DNA of 64,000 bases from a virus (IMGVR_UViG_3300027233_000001:1-64000); one strand, 5' to 3'; positions 8,593-19,500 are shown, numbered from the stretch's first letter. Notes: generated by a model from the letters alone, not told the origin. Translations and numbers: made by a program.

Positions 8593-9601
8593 ACATGTAT
8601 TCTTTCAATGCGACGCAAGTGTCTAATCCTCTCGACTCCATATACAAATGAACGTTGCGTTCTGCACAACTCATCATATATTCACATCCATTACAGTCAT
8701 CAACTTGTTGTGCATATTCTATGTTGTCGTATAAAGTATTAGCATCCATATTTGTTTCAAACTGAGGTGTACGTTGAATAATCACATCATATAAGAATGG
8801 ATTAATATAGAGTTTGTTATTATAAAAACTATAATTTTGACAACCATAACCGTTAAACTTCGCATCAAAAAATGTATATAAGTTTAGCCATTTTTTATCT
8901 ATGTTTTGTTCAACCATTTCACGTCTAAAGTTTGTAAGGTGTTGTTCTACTTTACCTCTTGCATTTCTATCAGTTAAGAAAGAAGGCGTGATTATAACTG
9001 GCGCGTTAAAGTCATCGAATACTTTTTGAGCTAATTCATTGTATGAAATGCGTTTGAATATATCTTTATGATAGTTAACTCTAAATTGCACAGAACCATG
9101 TTTAAACATCGCAAGTTTACGATACCAATCATCTAATTCTCCATCTAAATATTTGTTTATATCTAAAACAATTTTAAAATCAATATCCGGTATTCTCGCT
9201 ATATTGTTATATAAACTCCATATCTTATCAAGTTTATCTCTTATTAATTGATAAGGTTGAGTTAAAGTGGATGTAAATCCTACTGCAGATATTCCGTATA
9301 TTTTTTCCATATAAGGATGATTCATGATTTCATTGAAATTTTCAGCATCGAATATATCAGTTGGGCCGATTGTTATTTCGTCAGGATAATACGCGCCTTC
9401 TATAAGAAGATTATATAAGGTTTCTAGGTTATCTGCTTTTGTTAAGTTTTTTCTTGGTATAAAGCATCCAGGACATTGTTGAGAACATCCGTGTAAGATA
9501 TCTAAATTTATTTCTGTTCTGAGAAAATCAATATTTGTTGGACTTTTATCTTCATCATATGTATAATAGCCAGCATAAGAATTATTTAGATGGACTATCA
9601 T
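8579..9601 (-). CDS. Radical SAM protein, CxxxCxGCF/IGPTD family (rSAM 6)
   Basis: With the ATG at 9601 it is 340 aa; a TTG at 9628 is also open but overlaps the upstream gene more. C39-x3-C43-P-G-C46-F (GCSQQCPGCFIPRK) is followed by T-I-G-P-T-D-I-F-D-A-E-N and, at the C-terminus, by CNGCEYMMSC...C. The segment 'NPFLYDVIIQRTPQF' corresponds to the PF(I/M)YEN segment of rSAM 7 and 8. The spacing of the rSAM triad from the N-terminus (39/43/46) is identical to rSAM 5 and rSAM 9, which supports the chosen starts. Its start lies inside the 3' end of the 301-aa hypothetical gene. Confidence 0.85.
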   Translation of the reverse strand: MIVHLNNSYAGYYTYDEDKSPTNIDFLRTEINLDILHGCSQQCPGCFIPRKNLTKADNLETLYNLLIEGAYYPDEITIGPTDIFDAENFNEIMNHPYMEKIYGISAVGFTSTLTQPYQLIRDKLDKIWSLYNNIARIPDIDFKIVLDINKYLDGELDDWYRKLAMFKHGSVQFRVNYHKDIFKRISYNELAQKVFDDFNAPVIITPSFLTDRNARGKVEQHLTNFRREMVEQNIDKKWLNLYTFFDAKFNGYGCQNYSFYNNKLYINPFLYDVIIQRTPQFETNMDANTLYDNIEYAQQVDDCNGCEYMMSCAERNVHLYMESRGLDTCVALKEYMYASN

Positions 9602-10487
9602 TGAACTTATCTTCAAGACCGTCGACAAATTTATCGATATGTTCGCCCTCAGTTTCTTCTAATAGCGCGTTTATATCTACGGTTTCGATTTTAGCCCAAA
9701 ACCATGCTGGGAACAATGCCATAATCTGATCTATAACCCTAGTTTCGTTCATAATGTAGTATAAATCTTTACCAAAGTACTTTGGTTGTTCATTATAAAC
9801 TGTTTTATTATAAGTCGAGCTTACACCCTTATTATGAATAATACATAAAAACCCGTCCCAAGCTTCTGTAATAAATCGTGCAACGTTAGGTCCGCAATTC
9901 GATGGTTTATCATAAACATCAATATTATTAATAAAGTTTGTAAGTTCTTTCTCTTCTTTTTTGGCTTCGTCAGTCAAGTTTTCATGCAAATTAACCATAG
10001 CCCACGGCACAGAATCTCTAATAGTTTCGATTAGTTCATCGACTAATTCAATGTTCTGTTCAATAAATTGATGTATTTTTTCTTCTGGGAATAAAATAGT
10101 TAATTTCTTTTCAGCACCGTTGATATCATAATGCAATCTCATTCTGACTATAATAGAAACCATACGCACAAGAATTGGACAATCAATCATAAAATCTGAT
10201 TTAATATATTCTGTAATTAATTCTTCATCTAAGAAAGTAAAGCCAGCCTTAAAGTTGGTGTTTGCCAAATATATAATAATATGCTTAGGGCTTAATTTCT
10301 GTTTAGTTTGATAGTAGTCTACATAGAGAATAAAGTCTTTATCTTCTTCTTTTTGTTTATATATCGCAACTAAATCTTGAGGAGCAAGAGGTAAAGTATA
10401 AGCTTTAAAATTCTTCTCACGCTCTGAAAGTTTGTGATCTTCGAATTCTCTGTCTGGATTCAAGTTGTTTGTATCATTATCATTCAT
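9582..10487 (-). CDS. Hypothetical protein, 301 aa, embedded in the minus-strand rSAM operon
   Basis: I do not recognise this protein. It has an acidic, Asn-rich N-terminus, a mixed alpha/beta body, and an acidic C-terminus (ALLEETEGEHIDKF). There is no signal peptide and no Cys cluster (only single cysteines in MIDCPIL, SNCGPN and FLCIIH). The ATG at 10487 is preceded by AGGATG, which overlaps the TAG stop of the upstream gene, so translation is coupled. It lies between rSAM 5 and rSAM 6, separated from rSAM 5 by the 360-aa gene. Its position suggests an accessory role (substrate binding, scaffold or a fibre-assembly chaperone), but no domain supports a specific function. An HHpred or structure-prediction search for a PqqD-like winged helix would be informative; I do not see that fold by eye. 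Confidence 0.7.
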   Translation of the reverse strand: MNDNDTNNLNPDREFEDHKLSEREKNFKAYTLPLAPQDLVAIYKQKEEDKDFILYVDYYQTKQKLSPKHIIIYLANTNFKAGFTFLDEELITEYIKSDFMIDCPILVRMVSIIVRMRLHYDINGAEKKLTILFPEEKIHQFIEQNIELVDELIETIRDSVPWAMVNLHENLTDEAKKEEKELTNFINNIDVYDKPSNCGPNVARFITEAWDGFLCIIHNKGVSSTYNKTVYNEQPKYFGKDLYYIMNETRVIDQIMALFPAWFWAKIETVDINALLEETEGEHIDKFVDGLEDKFNDSPSK

Positions 10488-10497
10488 TTATTACATC

Positions 10498-11580
10498 CTA
10501 TAATGTGTATTTGTGTATCAAATATGGAATTCTATTTTGTCTTTTAGAGAAGAACTGAACATCAGTGTTAATCAACCTCAAGTCTTCTGTTAGATTATCC
10601 ATATCAAAACTACGCTCAAGCACCTTTTTAACGATAGGGAATACGTTGCTTATTTCGGTATACATATCCCAAAATTCCCAACCATCTCTTGTGTTATCTC
10701 TTTTATCAGTATGTGCAAGAATGAAAGCTTCGTTATCTTTTACCCTATTCCATAACTCTTCCAATTGATAAAACGCAATTTGATAATTACCTTTATTAGC
10801 AGCTTTCATATAAACATCGTTTACAAATTGTTGTTTATCTACTGGTAAACCGTTATTGTTCATCCAATCAATTACAGAAAGAATATATGCCAAGTAGTGG
10901 CGCCGTGACGTAAAGTGTTCCATAACATCTTGTGCCATATCAGCGCTATGAATTGTAAACTTCTCGATTAACAGAGCTTGTACTTCTGCGCAGGGATAGA
11001 ATTCGTTTAAAAAGAATAAAAAGTCATAGCTAAAGTTTTTACCGTTTTGATATATAACATCAAAAGGTGGAGTTTCTGGATTATTCAAAATAGTTTCAAC
11101 TGTGTTTGATATATCTTGAACGGCAGGAGCCGCTGACATATACGTGAACATACTATCACAATCAAAGATTTTTTCCATAAATTCACCAACAATAGTGTTT
11201 ACGTCGTGATCAGTATCTGCATAGAAACCAGCAGCGGCTAATAAGCCAGCGGCATATCTTGCGTGAATGTGAATTTGATCTTCTTCTTCCCAAGCTACAA
11301 GAATATATTTTTCGCTATTTTGGATAAACTCACTAGTACAAACTTCTTCCCAAGGTTTAAAAATAATATCAGCACCGGCATTAGCGCGAATAGAATCAGC
11401 ACGTACTCTTACATCATACTGGACGATTTGGCTGTCTGGCATTGATGATTCAATCATACAAACTGTTCTAGGTGTTTTCGTGTGATAAAACGAGTTCATC
11501 TCGAAAAATACAGTTTCGAGATTAGTCGAGTTTGTAATATATTTTTTGTTATTTAAAAAATAAAGGTGTTGACCTATCAT
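10498..11580 (-). CDS. Hypothetical protein, 360 aa, coupled to rSAM 5
   Basis: I chose the ATG at 11580 because it forms an exact ATGA overlap with the stop of rSAM 5; a longer open frame to 11625 is less likely. The product begins MIGQHLYFLNNKKY. The N-terminal half looks beta-rich and the C-terminal half helical, with segments such as FTSRRHYLAYILSVIDW and GNYQIAFYQLEELWNRV. An H-I-H-A-R motif and scattered cysteines are present but no recognisable metal site. No transmembrane segment or signal. The stop-start coupling to an rSAM gene that itself follows the CHxS-tailed proteins makes it a candidate partner of the modification system. Function unknown. Confidence 0.72.
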   Translation of the reverse strand: MIGQHLYFLNNKKYITNSTNLETVFFEMNSFYHTKTPRTVCMIESSMPDSQIVQYDVRVRADSIRANAGADIIFKPWEEVCTSEFIQNSEKYILVAWEEEDQIHIHARYAAGLLAAAGFYADTDHDVNTIVGEFMEKIFDCDSMFTYMSAAPAVQDISNTVETILNNPETPPFDVIYQNGKNFSYDFLFFLNEFYPCAEVQALLIEKFTIHSADMAQDVMEHFTSRRHYLAYILSVIDWMNNNGLPVDKQQFVNDVYMKAANKGNYQIAFYQLEELWNRVKDNEAFILAHTDKRDNTRDGWEFWDMYTEISNVFPIVKKVLERSFDMDNLTEDLRLINTDVQFFSKRQNRIPYLIHKYTL

Positions 11581-12752
11581 GATGTTACTCCTAGTTTTTC
11601 CATCGCATCGTCGTTCCAAGTCCAATCGTATGGGTTATATTCTGCAAGGACATCTTTGTTTAAAACACATCCATCGACGTTTAAAGTTTCTTGAGCTTCA
11701 AAAATTAGTCTACTTGCACAAGCTACGGCAAATTGGCATCCGTTGCAATCAGATACTTTGCTTGATCTATTTATGCCCTTGGTTACTAGCTCGTTTTTAC
11801 GATCTAATATTTCTTCGAAGGTAAGACCTGTAACGTCTAAGTTTTTATTATTAAGGAAGAATGCTTGTTCGTGTAGCATTACATTTAAATGTGTAGTAGG
11901 TCCGTGTTCTCCTGGTACGATTGTAAGTCCAATAAAGTTAATTGAGTTACAATAAAGATTAGCCATTGACATAACTGTCTCTTGTGCGTTATCTTTATCA
12001 ATAACTCTACCAAGGAAATCGTTCCATCCAAACAGGTTTCTACGCTGTACCAATTGGGATCTCGCTCTTGAGAAAGCAGGGTTCATTTCTACAATAGTCT
12101 TGTATTCGTTTACTGATTTTTGAACAATCTTGTTATATGTTTCTTTATCAATCTTCTTACCAACAACGTTAGAAGCCTGTAGTGTCCAAGACCAATCCAT
12201 TTGTTTTGGTGTATTATTTTTAAAGAATTCTACTTTTTCCATAACATTATTAAAGTATTCTTCATCATTTAACATCTGATCTACTTTACCGATTGGCATA
12301 ATAAACTCAATGATCATATCACGGCGATACTTATCTTCGTCATCAAGAATTGCATAGATTTCTTTTACTCTTTCCATTGTAGCGATATCAAATTTTGCAG
12401 GTGCTGCAATCCGAGCGCCAACGTGTTCTCTCATAATCTCTTGGACTACTGAGTTATTTAAAACTGACTCCGTGTTAGTTGCAGAAAAGAAATCTGTTGG
12501 ACCTATGACAAATTCTCTAAGATTAAGCCCAGTTCTTTTTACACCATCAGCGAGTTCCTTTGCTCTATCAATAATTTGTTGGTTCATATCAGGATTAATG
12601 TTTTTATCTACGAAACAACCTAAGCAACCGTGATCGCACCCAGCTAAAACTTCCATTTGAATAAGAACATCGAATTTAGATGCATCAGATGGTGTTAGAC
12701 TTTCTGGTCCAGAATATCTCATTTGTTTACAATATGATTTTTGCATAGACAT
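11577..12752 (-). CDS. Radical SAM protein, CxxxCxGCF/IGPTD family (rSAM 5), coupled to CHxS protein B
   Basis: From the ATG at 12752 this is 391 aa. The start codon overlaps the TAA of the upstream CHxS protein B gene (TAATG), with AGAGGA ten bases upstream, so the enzyme is translated in step with its neighbour. C39-x3-C43-L-G-C46-F (GCDHGCLGCF) is followed by V-I-G-P-T-D-F-F and a C-terminal CNGCQFAVAC...C cluster. It is the longest of the family through insertions in the middle of the barrel. Being directly coupled to the two small C-terminally conserved proteins, it is the best candidate for the enzyme that modifies them. That link is inference from gene order, not from a recognised precursor-maturase family. 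Confidence 0.88.
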   Translation of the reverse strand: MSMQKSYCKQMRYSGPESLTPSDASKFDVLIQMEVLAGCDHGCLGCFVDKNINPDMNQQIIDRAKELADGVKRTGLNLREFVIGPTDFFSATNTESVLNNSVVQEIMREHVGARIAAPAKFDIATMERVKEIYAILDDEDKYRRDMIIEFIMPIGKVDQMLNDEEYFNNVMEKVEFFKNNTPKQMDWSWTLQASNVVGKKIDKETYNKIVQKSVNEYKTIVEMNPAFSRARSQLVQRRNLFGWNDFLGRVIDKDNAQETVMSMANLYCNSINFIGLTIVPGEHGPTTHLNVMLHEQAFFLNNKNLDVTGLTFEEILDRKNELVTKGINRSSKVSDCNGCQFAVACASRLIFEAQETLNVDGCVLNKDVLAEYNPYDWTWNDDAMEKLGVTS

Positions 12753-13174
12753 TAGCGTCTTCCTCTCGATGTGTGACAACTACTATGGCAACTAGCATGG
12801 CACGCGTTAATTGTCTTGACTGTATTTACGATTCTTTCCTCCATTAGATCAACAGCTCTTCTTACAGCATCTTCTACAGTATCTACAATATCTTGAGCAT
12901 ACATAAGTCCACCTGCAGTAATTCCAGAGTCATAATAGCCGTCAAAGAGTGCATCGCGCCCGGTCCAGGAGTAATGAAGATATCTTCTAGTAAAGGTTGA
13001 GTTTGTAGTATATTGAGCACCGTCAAGCCTCAACGCACCGCCATATGCGCTATCAAATCGATAATACCGAACATACGTATTTACGGTATATGTGACGGTT
13101 TTATCAAAAGTTCTTAGTTGTGAGCCAGAATATGTTTGTACATATGAGTTAATGTCAGATACTGATGCAGCCAT
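12752..13174 (-). CDS. Small virion-type protein B with (CHxS)3-RGRR tail; candidate rSAM substrate
   Basis: A 140-aa protein whose last 16 residues read CHASCHSSCHTSRGRR, three tandem Cys-His-x-Ser units and a basic RGRR end. The body has SQLRTFDK, an aromatic-rich beta region (VRYYRFDSAYGG, RRYLHYSW) and a helical stretch with VRRAVDLMEER before the tail. It is a paralogue of the protein encoded just upstream; the tails are 15 of 16 identical while the middles are very different. The gene is joined by TAATG overlaps to protein A upstream and to rSAM 5 downstream, with AGAGGAAG before its own start. No signal peptide. The layout (leader-like body, short conserved C-terminal core, adjacent rSAM) matches a RiPP precursor. 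The tail could instead be an unmodified metal-binding knob. Confidence 0.8.
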   Translation of the reverse strand: MAASVSDINSYVQTYSGSQLRTFDKTVTYTVNTYVRYYRFDSAYGGALRLDGAQYTTNSTFTRRYLHYSWTGRDALFDGYYDSGITAGGLMYAQDIVDTVEDAVRRAVDLMEERIVNTVKTINACHASCHSSCHTSRGRR

Positions 13175-13587
13175 TATCTTCTTCCTCTAGATGTATGACA
13201 ACTACTATGACAGCTTTGGTGACAAGGACGTGCAGTCATACTTCTGTTAGTTAGTCTGCCTTCGACCAAATCAACAGCTCTTCGAACAACATCAGTAATT
13301 GAATCAATAACATCTTGTGAACGGATAATACCACCGGTATATATTCCGCCATCAAGATAGTTTTCAAACAATGTGTTATTTGCGTTAACATATTCAAATC
13401 TGTGGTAATGAGCACTATTACCATACCAACCATAGCCGTTAACAATCATCCATGATCCGTAAGAGCTATCAAACCCCCAAATACGAACCCACGATTGTAT
13501 TGTAATAGTAATTCCTTTATCAAACGTGCGTAGCTGTGCCCCAGCTTTTTCTTGCATGCTAGTGTTTAAATCTGCATATGATGGCAT
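13174..13587 (-). CDS. Small virion-type protein A with (CHxS)3-RGRR tail; candidate rSAM substrate
   Basis: A 137-aa paralogue of protein B. It ends CHQSCHSSCHTSRGRR. Shared with B are A/SQLRTFDK near residue 20, WVR/YVR followed by FDS-YG, a G-I-x-x-GG segment, QD(V/I)(I/V)D, and VRRAVDL about 30 residues before the end. The central part is strongly Trp/Gly/Tyr-rich (WGFDSSYGSWM, NGYGWYGN), like the exposed loops of fibre-tip proteins. The start at 13587 is one base after the stop of the giant fibre gene and has GAGGTGAAAG upstream. Its place directly downstream of a long fibre gene corresponds to where T4 keeps gene 38, the fibre adhesin/assembly factor. I infer it is a virion or fibre-tip protein; direct proof is lacking. 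Confidence 0.8.
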   Translation of the reverse strand: MPSYADLNTSMQEKAGAQLRTFDKGITITIQSWVRIWGFDSSYGSWMIVNGYGWYGNSAHYHRFEYVNANNTLFENYLDGGIYTGGIIRSQDVIDSITDVVRRAVDLVEGRLTNRSMTARPCHQSCHSSCHTSRGRR

Positions 13588-13588
13588 A

Positions 13589-16500
13589 TTATACTTTCAC
13601 CTCTACTTCACCATTTTCGGAGTCGCTAAGCGCAATTCCTATAATTTCATGACTATTTATACCAGAAGTACCATAATCTATTCCTTTACATTTACCGTCA
13701 ATATCAGGTATTAACCATTGACCCTTTTTAACGTCTCCATTTACTTTACACGGTATACGTCCTTTAAGAGCAATATAAGGGTTCATTTTACCTTCAAGAG
13801 AGTTATCATCTTCGATTTCCATGTCGTTCATTTTAACACCAGGCGATGTAGAAATAACTCCTAAGATAGGCATTCCTGGTTGATAAAGAGTACCTTCAGA
13901 TTCACCGTCTAGGTTCATACCTAGTAATGTACCATTCTCATAAACTTCGTCAGCGCTATATCTTTCTGCAAGGTCAGCCCATTGTGCTGACGTAGCTGTA
14001 CCGACATAAACGCCATCGTTATTAACATAAGCTTTATCAGTACCATCTCTACGGAATTGACAAATTCTATTTGAGTTACCACCAGCAGCGATATAAAATC
14101 TATCTGAGTGATATTCAATTTTACCTTTATCATTCCCAGGGTTACCGGTCCAAGTTGTGTTTGAATCCTCATAATACCAGTGGTTTGGAGACGAACCATC
14201 TGTCATTCTAGTTCTAATCATCCATTGACCGCCATCATTTAAGTATCCACACCAACTTGATGAGTCACCGTGTAACCACATCCTAATATTGCCGTCATAT
14301 GTTGATCTTAATTGCATATTAATAGCACTGGCGTTATTATTACCAGTCGCGTGCCAGTATTGAGACGATCTCGCATAGAAGTGACAACCGTTATTTTGGT
14401 TATATAAACCTTCTGCGCCATTATCATTACGGAACCAGTTACGAGCATAGAATTCATTTGCACGAACAGATGTAGCAAAATTAGATGAACTGTTCGGATT
14501 ACAATAATAACCAGTGTCGTTTGAGTCATAGAAGATAGGCGCTCTGAAACTGTATGCTGAGTAAGCATAGTTATCATCACCGTATACTCTAAACAAGTCA
14601 CTATTAGCAATAGTACCAGTAGCACTACCATGGCGACCAATATAGAAGTCAGCTCCAGATGTATTATTGTTGTTTGAGTCTAGGTTAATAAAAAGAGAAC
14701 CATAGGTGTTAATACGAATATCGTCAGTTGCGGTTCCTGTAGAACCACGAGATGCAATACCATGGTTTGTACTATCATCACCATAGAAAGTAATCCAATC
14801 TCCACGATCACGCATATCAAAACGATCGGCTCGTATAGTGCCCATTTCAGATGTACTTGCAGGGTTCGTGTAACGAGCTGTATCGTTCGAGTCATAAAAA
14901 ATAGGCGATCTTAATGAATTGCCTGATTGCAATGAGTTATTTACATAAACATCGTTAGCACCTAATGGGTCACTACCATTATTGATTGACATAACCTGAG
15001 TAACCATGTTATAGTCATTATAGAAACGCATACCTTGGTAACCAGAGTTTGCACCAAACTTAATACCAGTATGGAAAGCAATTCTTAAATCTGGATATGG
15101 GCTGCTCCAACCACCGCTTTCACGATAAATCGCGTATGCAGTAGATGCGTTATCAGCAAAATATAGTCCAAAAGTATCGTTTTGTGATACTGCATCTCTA
15201 TGTGTAAAACGGTTTGCTTGAACAGTACCAGAAATTCTTGCATCGCCGGCTGGATTTACATAATAATTTGAATCGTCTCTATCATAAAAGATAGGAGCAT
15301 AGAAATTATGGTGCGCATCTACTTTAGAGTTAGTAGCTTGTAAAGCCCAACCATTATCTTGAGATAAGATACCTACTTCATCACTATTGTTTGCGTAGAA
15401 TGAACCTCTTAAAGTATTACTAGCTGTGTTCATTTCTATTTTTACAGTAGTCTGTCCGCCGTATGCTCTCCAAGTGGTATTATTTGTTGAATACCAATGC
15501 ATACCCGTTGCTTGGTTATACATACCCTCGCCAGAGTTATCATTTCTGAACCAGTTACGTGCATAAACCTCGTTTGCGCGAATACTTGTATTAAAGTTGG
15601 AGGCTCCTGCTGGATTACTATAATAACCAGTATCATCTCTATCGTACATGATAGGAGTGTCTAATCTGCTTCGAATTAATGTTTGACCATCACCTCTGAT
15701 AATCACATTCCAATCACCGGATAGGCCGCCGTCCGTAAATCTAATATCTTCACCGCCCGATGTAGCAATTTTAAGGTGCGCATCGTTGTCGTCAGTTGCT
15801 TGCATATATCCGCGAATATTACCGGCTGCTGTTTGGAACTCTGCATAACCACCAGACGCATACCTAATTATATTAACAATGGATGTTGATGCAAAATCAC
15901 CGTAGTATGCAGTATTATTTGAATCATAGTATCTTGATGCATAGAAAGGCGTATTACCAGGGTTTGCGTTATATATCGCAACATCAGAATACGCGGAATA
16001 CGCTGTACCACTGTTAAAAGTTTGTTGCCATAAACGCATTCCACGACCAGACTTCTTAAACATAAGAAGGTTATCTGATCCACCTGATGCATCTGTATAA
16101 GATCTTAAGTGTAAATAATCAGCCCAAGGTGATGTGTTGTTATTATTCCAAGATGTGAAACCAAACGTTAATCTGCCTGCAGTATGATCATTTGGCTCAA
16201 TATCTCTGTTATCAACTCTTAATAAGTTCTCAGAATACCCAGCGATATTTCCACCGATAGGGTTATCAACGTCTAAATCTAAGAACCTTGATGTGCCAGC
16301 AGGGTTAACAGTATACGCTGTATTATTTCTATCTGCCATGTAATCAGCTATTAGTCTGCCATAAATTGTAGCGCCACCAGAGTTCGTGCTGAATTTCTCT
16401 CCACCGTTATGATAAAGTTTAACATCACTATTCTGTAGGAATTGAGCAGACCATTCGTTATTCGTATCGTTATAAATGCCTGACATTCCAGCGCCACTTG

Positions 16501-19500
16501 ACATGAACACCCAGTCATCGTTAATCGCGTAACCAGCATAACCGTTTGTGTTACCCGTTACTCTAATAGTACCGTATTGACCTGATATGCCGTCGATATA
16601 TCTTGTAGAACCATCTACTTCAAACCGATTTGCCCTAACAATATTCATTAAAGATGTGCCAGCAAAATTACCATAATAAGCATTATCATCATAATCGTAG
16701 AATATTGGCGCGTATGAACTGTTTACAGCGGTATGTGTACCTTGTACAACAACATTACGAGACATTGCCCAGTCACCGTTAGAGTCTGTCCAGTTACTAT
16801 CTGTAACAAATCGTAATCTATCAGGATCTGTACCTTCACCCATACGAAGCATTTGACGACCACCAGCAACAAGCTGCATATCGTCTGCACCTATAAATCT
16901 TAAATAAGTATCTGTATCACCACTGTGGCGGAGATATTCATTAATATATACTTGATTAAGTACAGATGTTGAAGCAGGATCTGCGTAGTAAGCAGCATTG
17001 TTAGTATCATAAAAACGTTGTGCTCTATGATAACGTCCAGCGTATACATCACCAGAAGTATCAACTCTAAGTCTCATCGAGCCTTGATTTGCACCAGAAG
17101 TAAATTGTAAATTACCACCTGTATTAGTTGCTAAGTCATTTGGTGACTCATAAATCTGCCATAGATTACCACCGTTCCATTTAATACCTTCATTAGGACC
17201 TGGATCGTTAAATGTTAAGTTGTTTAGATTGTTGATAGAACCGTTTGTCCAATCCCAAGAACCAGCAACTTTAGCGCCAGTTAATGGCTCAACATAATAA
17301 GCAGTATTACCACGATCTGCAAATCTATTTGCGGTAATAACATCTGCTGTAATATCATCAACTGTTAAATCACCGGTAATTGTTGCGTTTCCACCTACCG
17401 TTAAATCGACTTCAACTGTAAGATTTGGAGTAACTAAATCAGATTGTACGTTAGTACGTTTTAAAATTGGAGGACCAAATTCGCGTGTAGCACCACCTGC
17501 GCTATAATTCATAAGAGAAATAACTCTTACATAGCGAACACCTTCTCCGTCAGAACCGTTATACGGTGTATGAGATGTTGGAAGAGTATGAGTACCTTTG
17601 TATTCCGTCCAAGAAGTAGAAGTATTATTAATAGCGCTTGCTCCGAAGTATACAATACCATCGTTAGACGCAATCGGGTTTTTGTCTTTATCGTATCTTC
17701 TAACACCAAGATAAAATAAACCGCCAGAACCACTAATATTTCTTACAGCTTGTTCAACGTAGATTGTTTCTCCAGGTTGAACTGGAATATAATCAGAGTC
17801 GAAATCTCTGTAACCCGCAGTTCTTAGAGCATAACTTGATGCAAATGGACCATTTCCGTTTTTAACATATTCGCCTGTACTAGATGTAGCACTGTTTTCA
17901 GAACCTTGCATCGGCTGAATAACTCGCTTATCCCAATAGTCTGAAGCATCAAACATTTTAAGATCGGCAAGTCCTGATCCATAAGTTTTCAGAAGACCAA
18001 GATCTTCATTACCGCCGTTAAGTGCAAGAGATCCAAAGATACCTGCGCCGTATGCTTGTATATTACCATTTTCTTCAAACCAAAAACGCTCACCAATGTT
18101 GTTAAATGATAACGCCATAGTAGCGCGAGAGTTTCTAGTATTATGTAAAATTGATGGAAAGTTAGTGTCAGCAGATGTATTTTGCATAACGATCATGCGT
18201 TCTTGTGAAGACTTAACTTCTAATGGATAAGTTGTATTATTATAGATTGCACTATCGCCAGCCTTAACAGATTTTAATCGTGATTGACCAGCCAGATCGG
18301 CATAGAATGCCGTGTCGTTTGAGTCTTCAAATATTGGCGCTCTCATTCTGTTAGGAGCGTAACCGTAACCATTTTCTGCACCAATTTGATGGATGTTGTT
18401 AGAATATAATCTTGTGAAGTTATTTCTATTGGCGAGTAATGACCATTCGTTATCTGTCTCGTTATACAGACCCATTTCTGTAGCACCACTAGATATAAAG
18501 CCCCAGTCGTTATCAATCATATAACCAGCGTAACTATCTCTTTCACCCGTAACCATTATGGTACCTTTAGGACCAGATGGTGAGTCGATAATTAGAGAAG
18601 AACCATCCATTTGGATTTGATTTGTTCTAAGATTATTAACAATAGATGTAGATCCAGGATCTACGTAATAGTTTGTATTATTAGAATCATAATAACGAGG
18701 AGCATAAACATCAACATTAAAATCAGCAGAGTTTCCGTCAATATTTAATCTTTCAGTACCTACTATGACTACTTTATAAGTTGCTGCAGCAGAGAAACCC
18801 ATATAAGTTCCTGTATCTCCACGATGTCTGATAAAGTCGTCAATGTCAATAGTATTTAATTGTGAATCTCCAGCCGCATCTATATAATAGTTATTATCTC
18901 CATAATCGTAATAGCGATTAAAATACGCGTCATCGTTTGTGTCAGCCGCAGAAATTCCGCCGTCAAAATTTACTCGTTTATTGAAAGTGAATAAAGCTCT
19001 ATCTGTATCGAATGCGGTTGAACCTGCAACTTTAGAACCGATTTCTAACCAACCGGTAGGAGTTGTAAATCTGTGAGCTGAGCTCGTGTTAGGCTCAAAT
19101 TTAAAAGTTCCACCAGCATCAGAGAATATTGGAGATCTCATATCTGTAGTAGCTTGCGCATATGTTGTATATACATTAAGCTGTGCAGTTCCACCGGCAG
19201 TAAAAATAATTTGATCTGTGCCAAAACCAATTTTAGTATTAGTATCTCCGTCGTGTATAACTTCACCGACAAGGCTTATGTTATTCATTCGTGATGTACT
19301 AGCAAAGTCACCATAGAATAAAACATCATTAGCATCTAGATATTGAGCGAATGAAGCATTACCCGTTGATGTTAGTAACTTATTATTTCTAACTCTAAGA
19401 TTGGTAGTATCGTTCATATAGAAACCACCGCCTGAACCAAATCCTAGTTCGTCATCTCTTAAGAAAGTAGATGTAGTACCACCAATAACCAACGCATCGT

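Noticed and set aside
11577-12752. Naming rSAM 5 as HxsB or HxsC of the known His-Xaa-Ser system
   Set aside because: The motifs (CxGCF, IGPTD) do not match what I know of those families; only the substrate tail is reminiscent.
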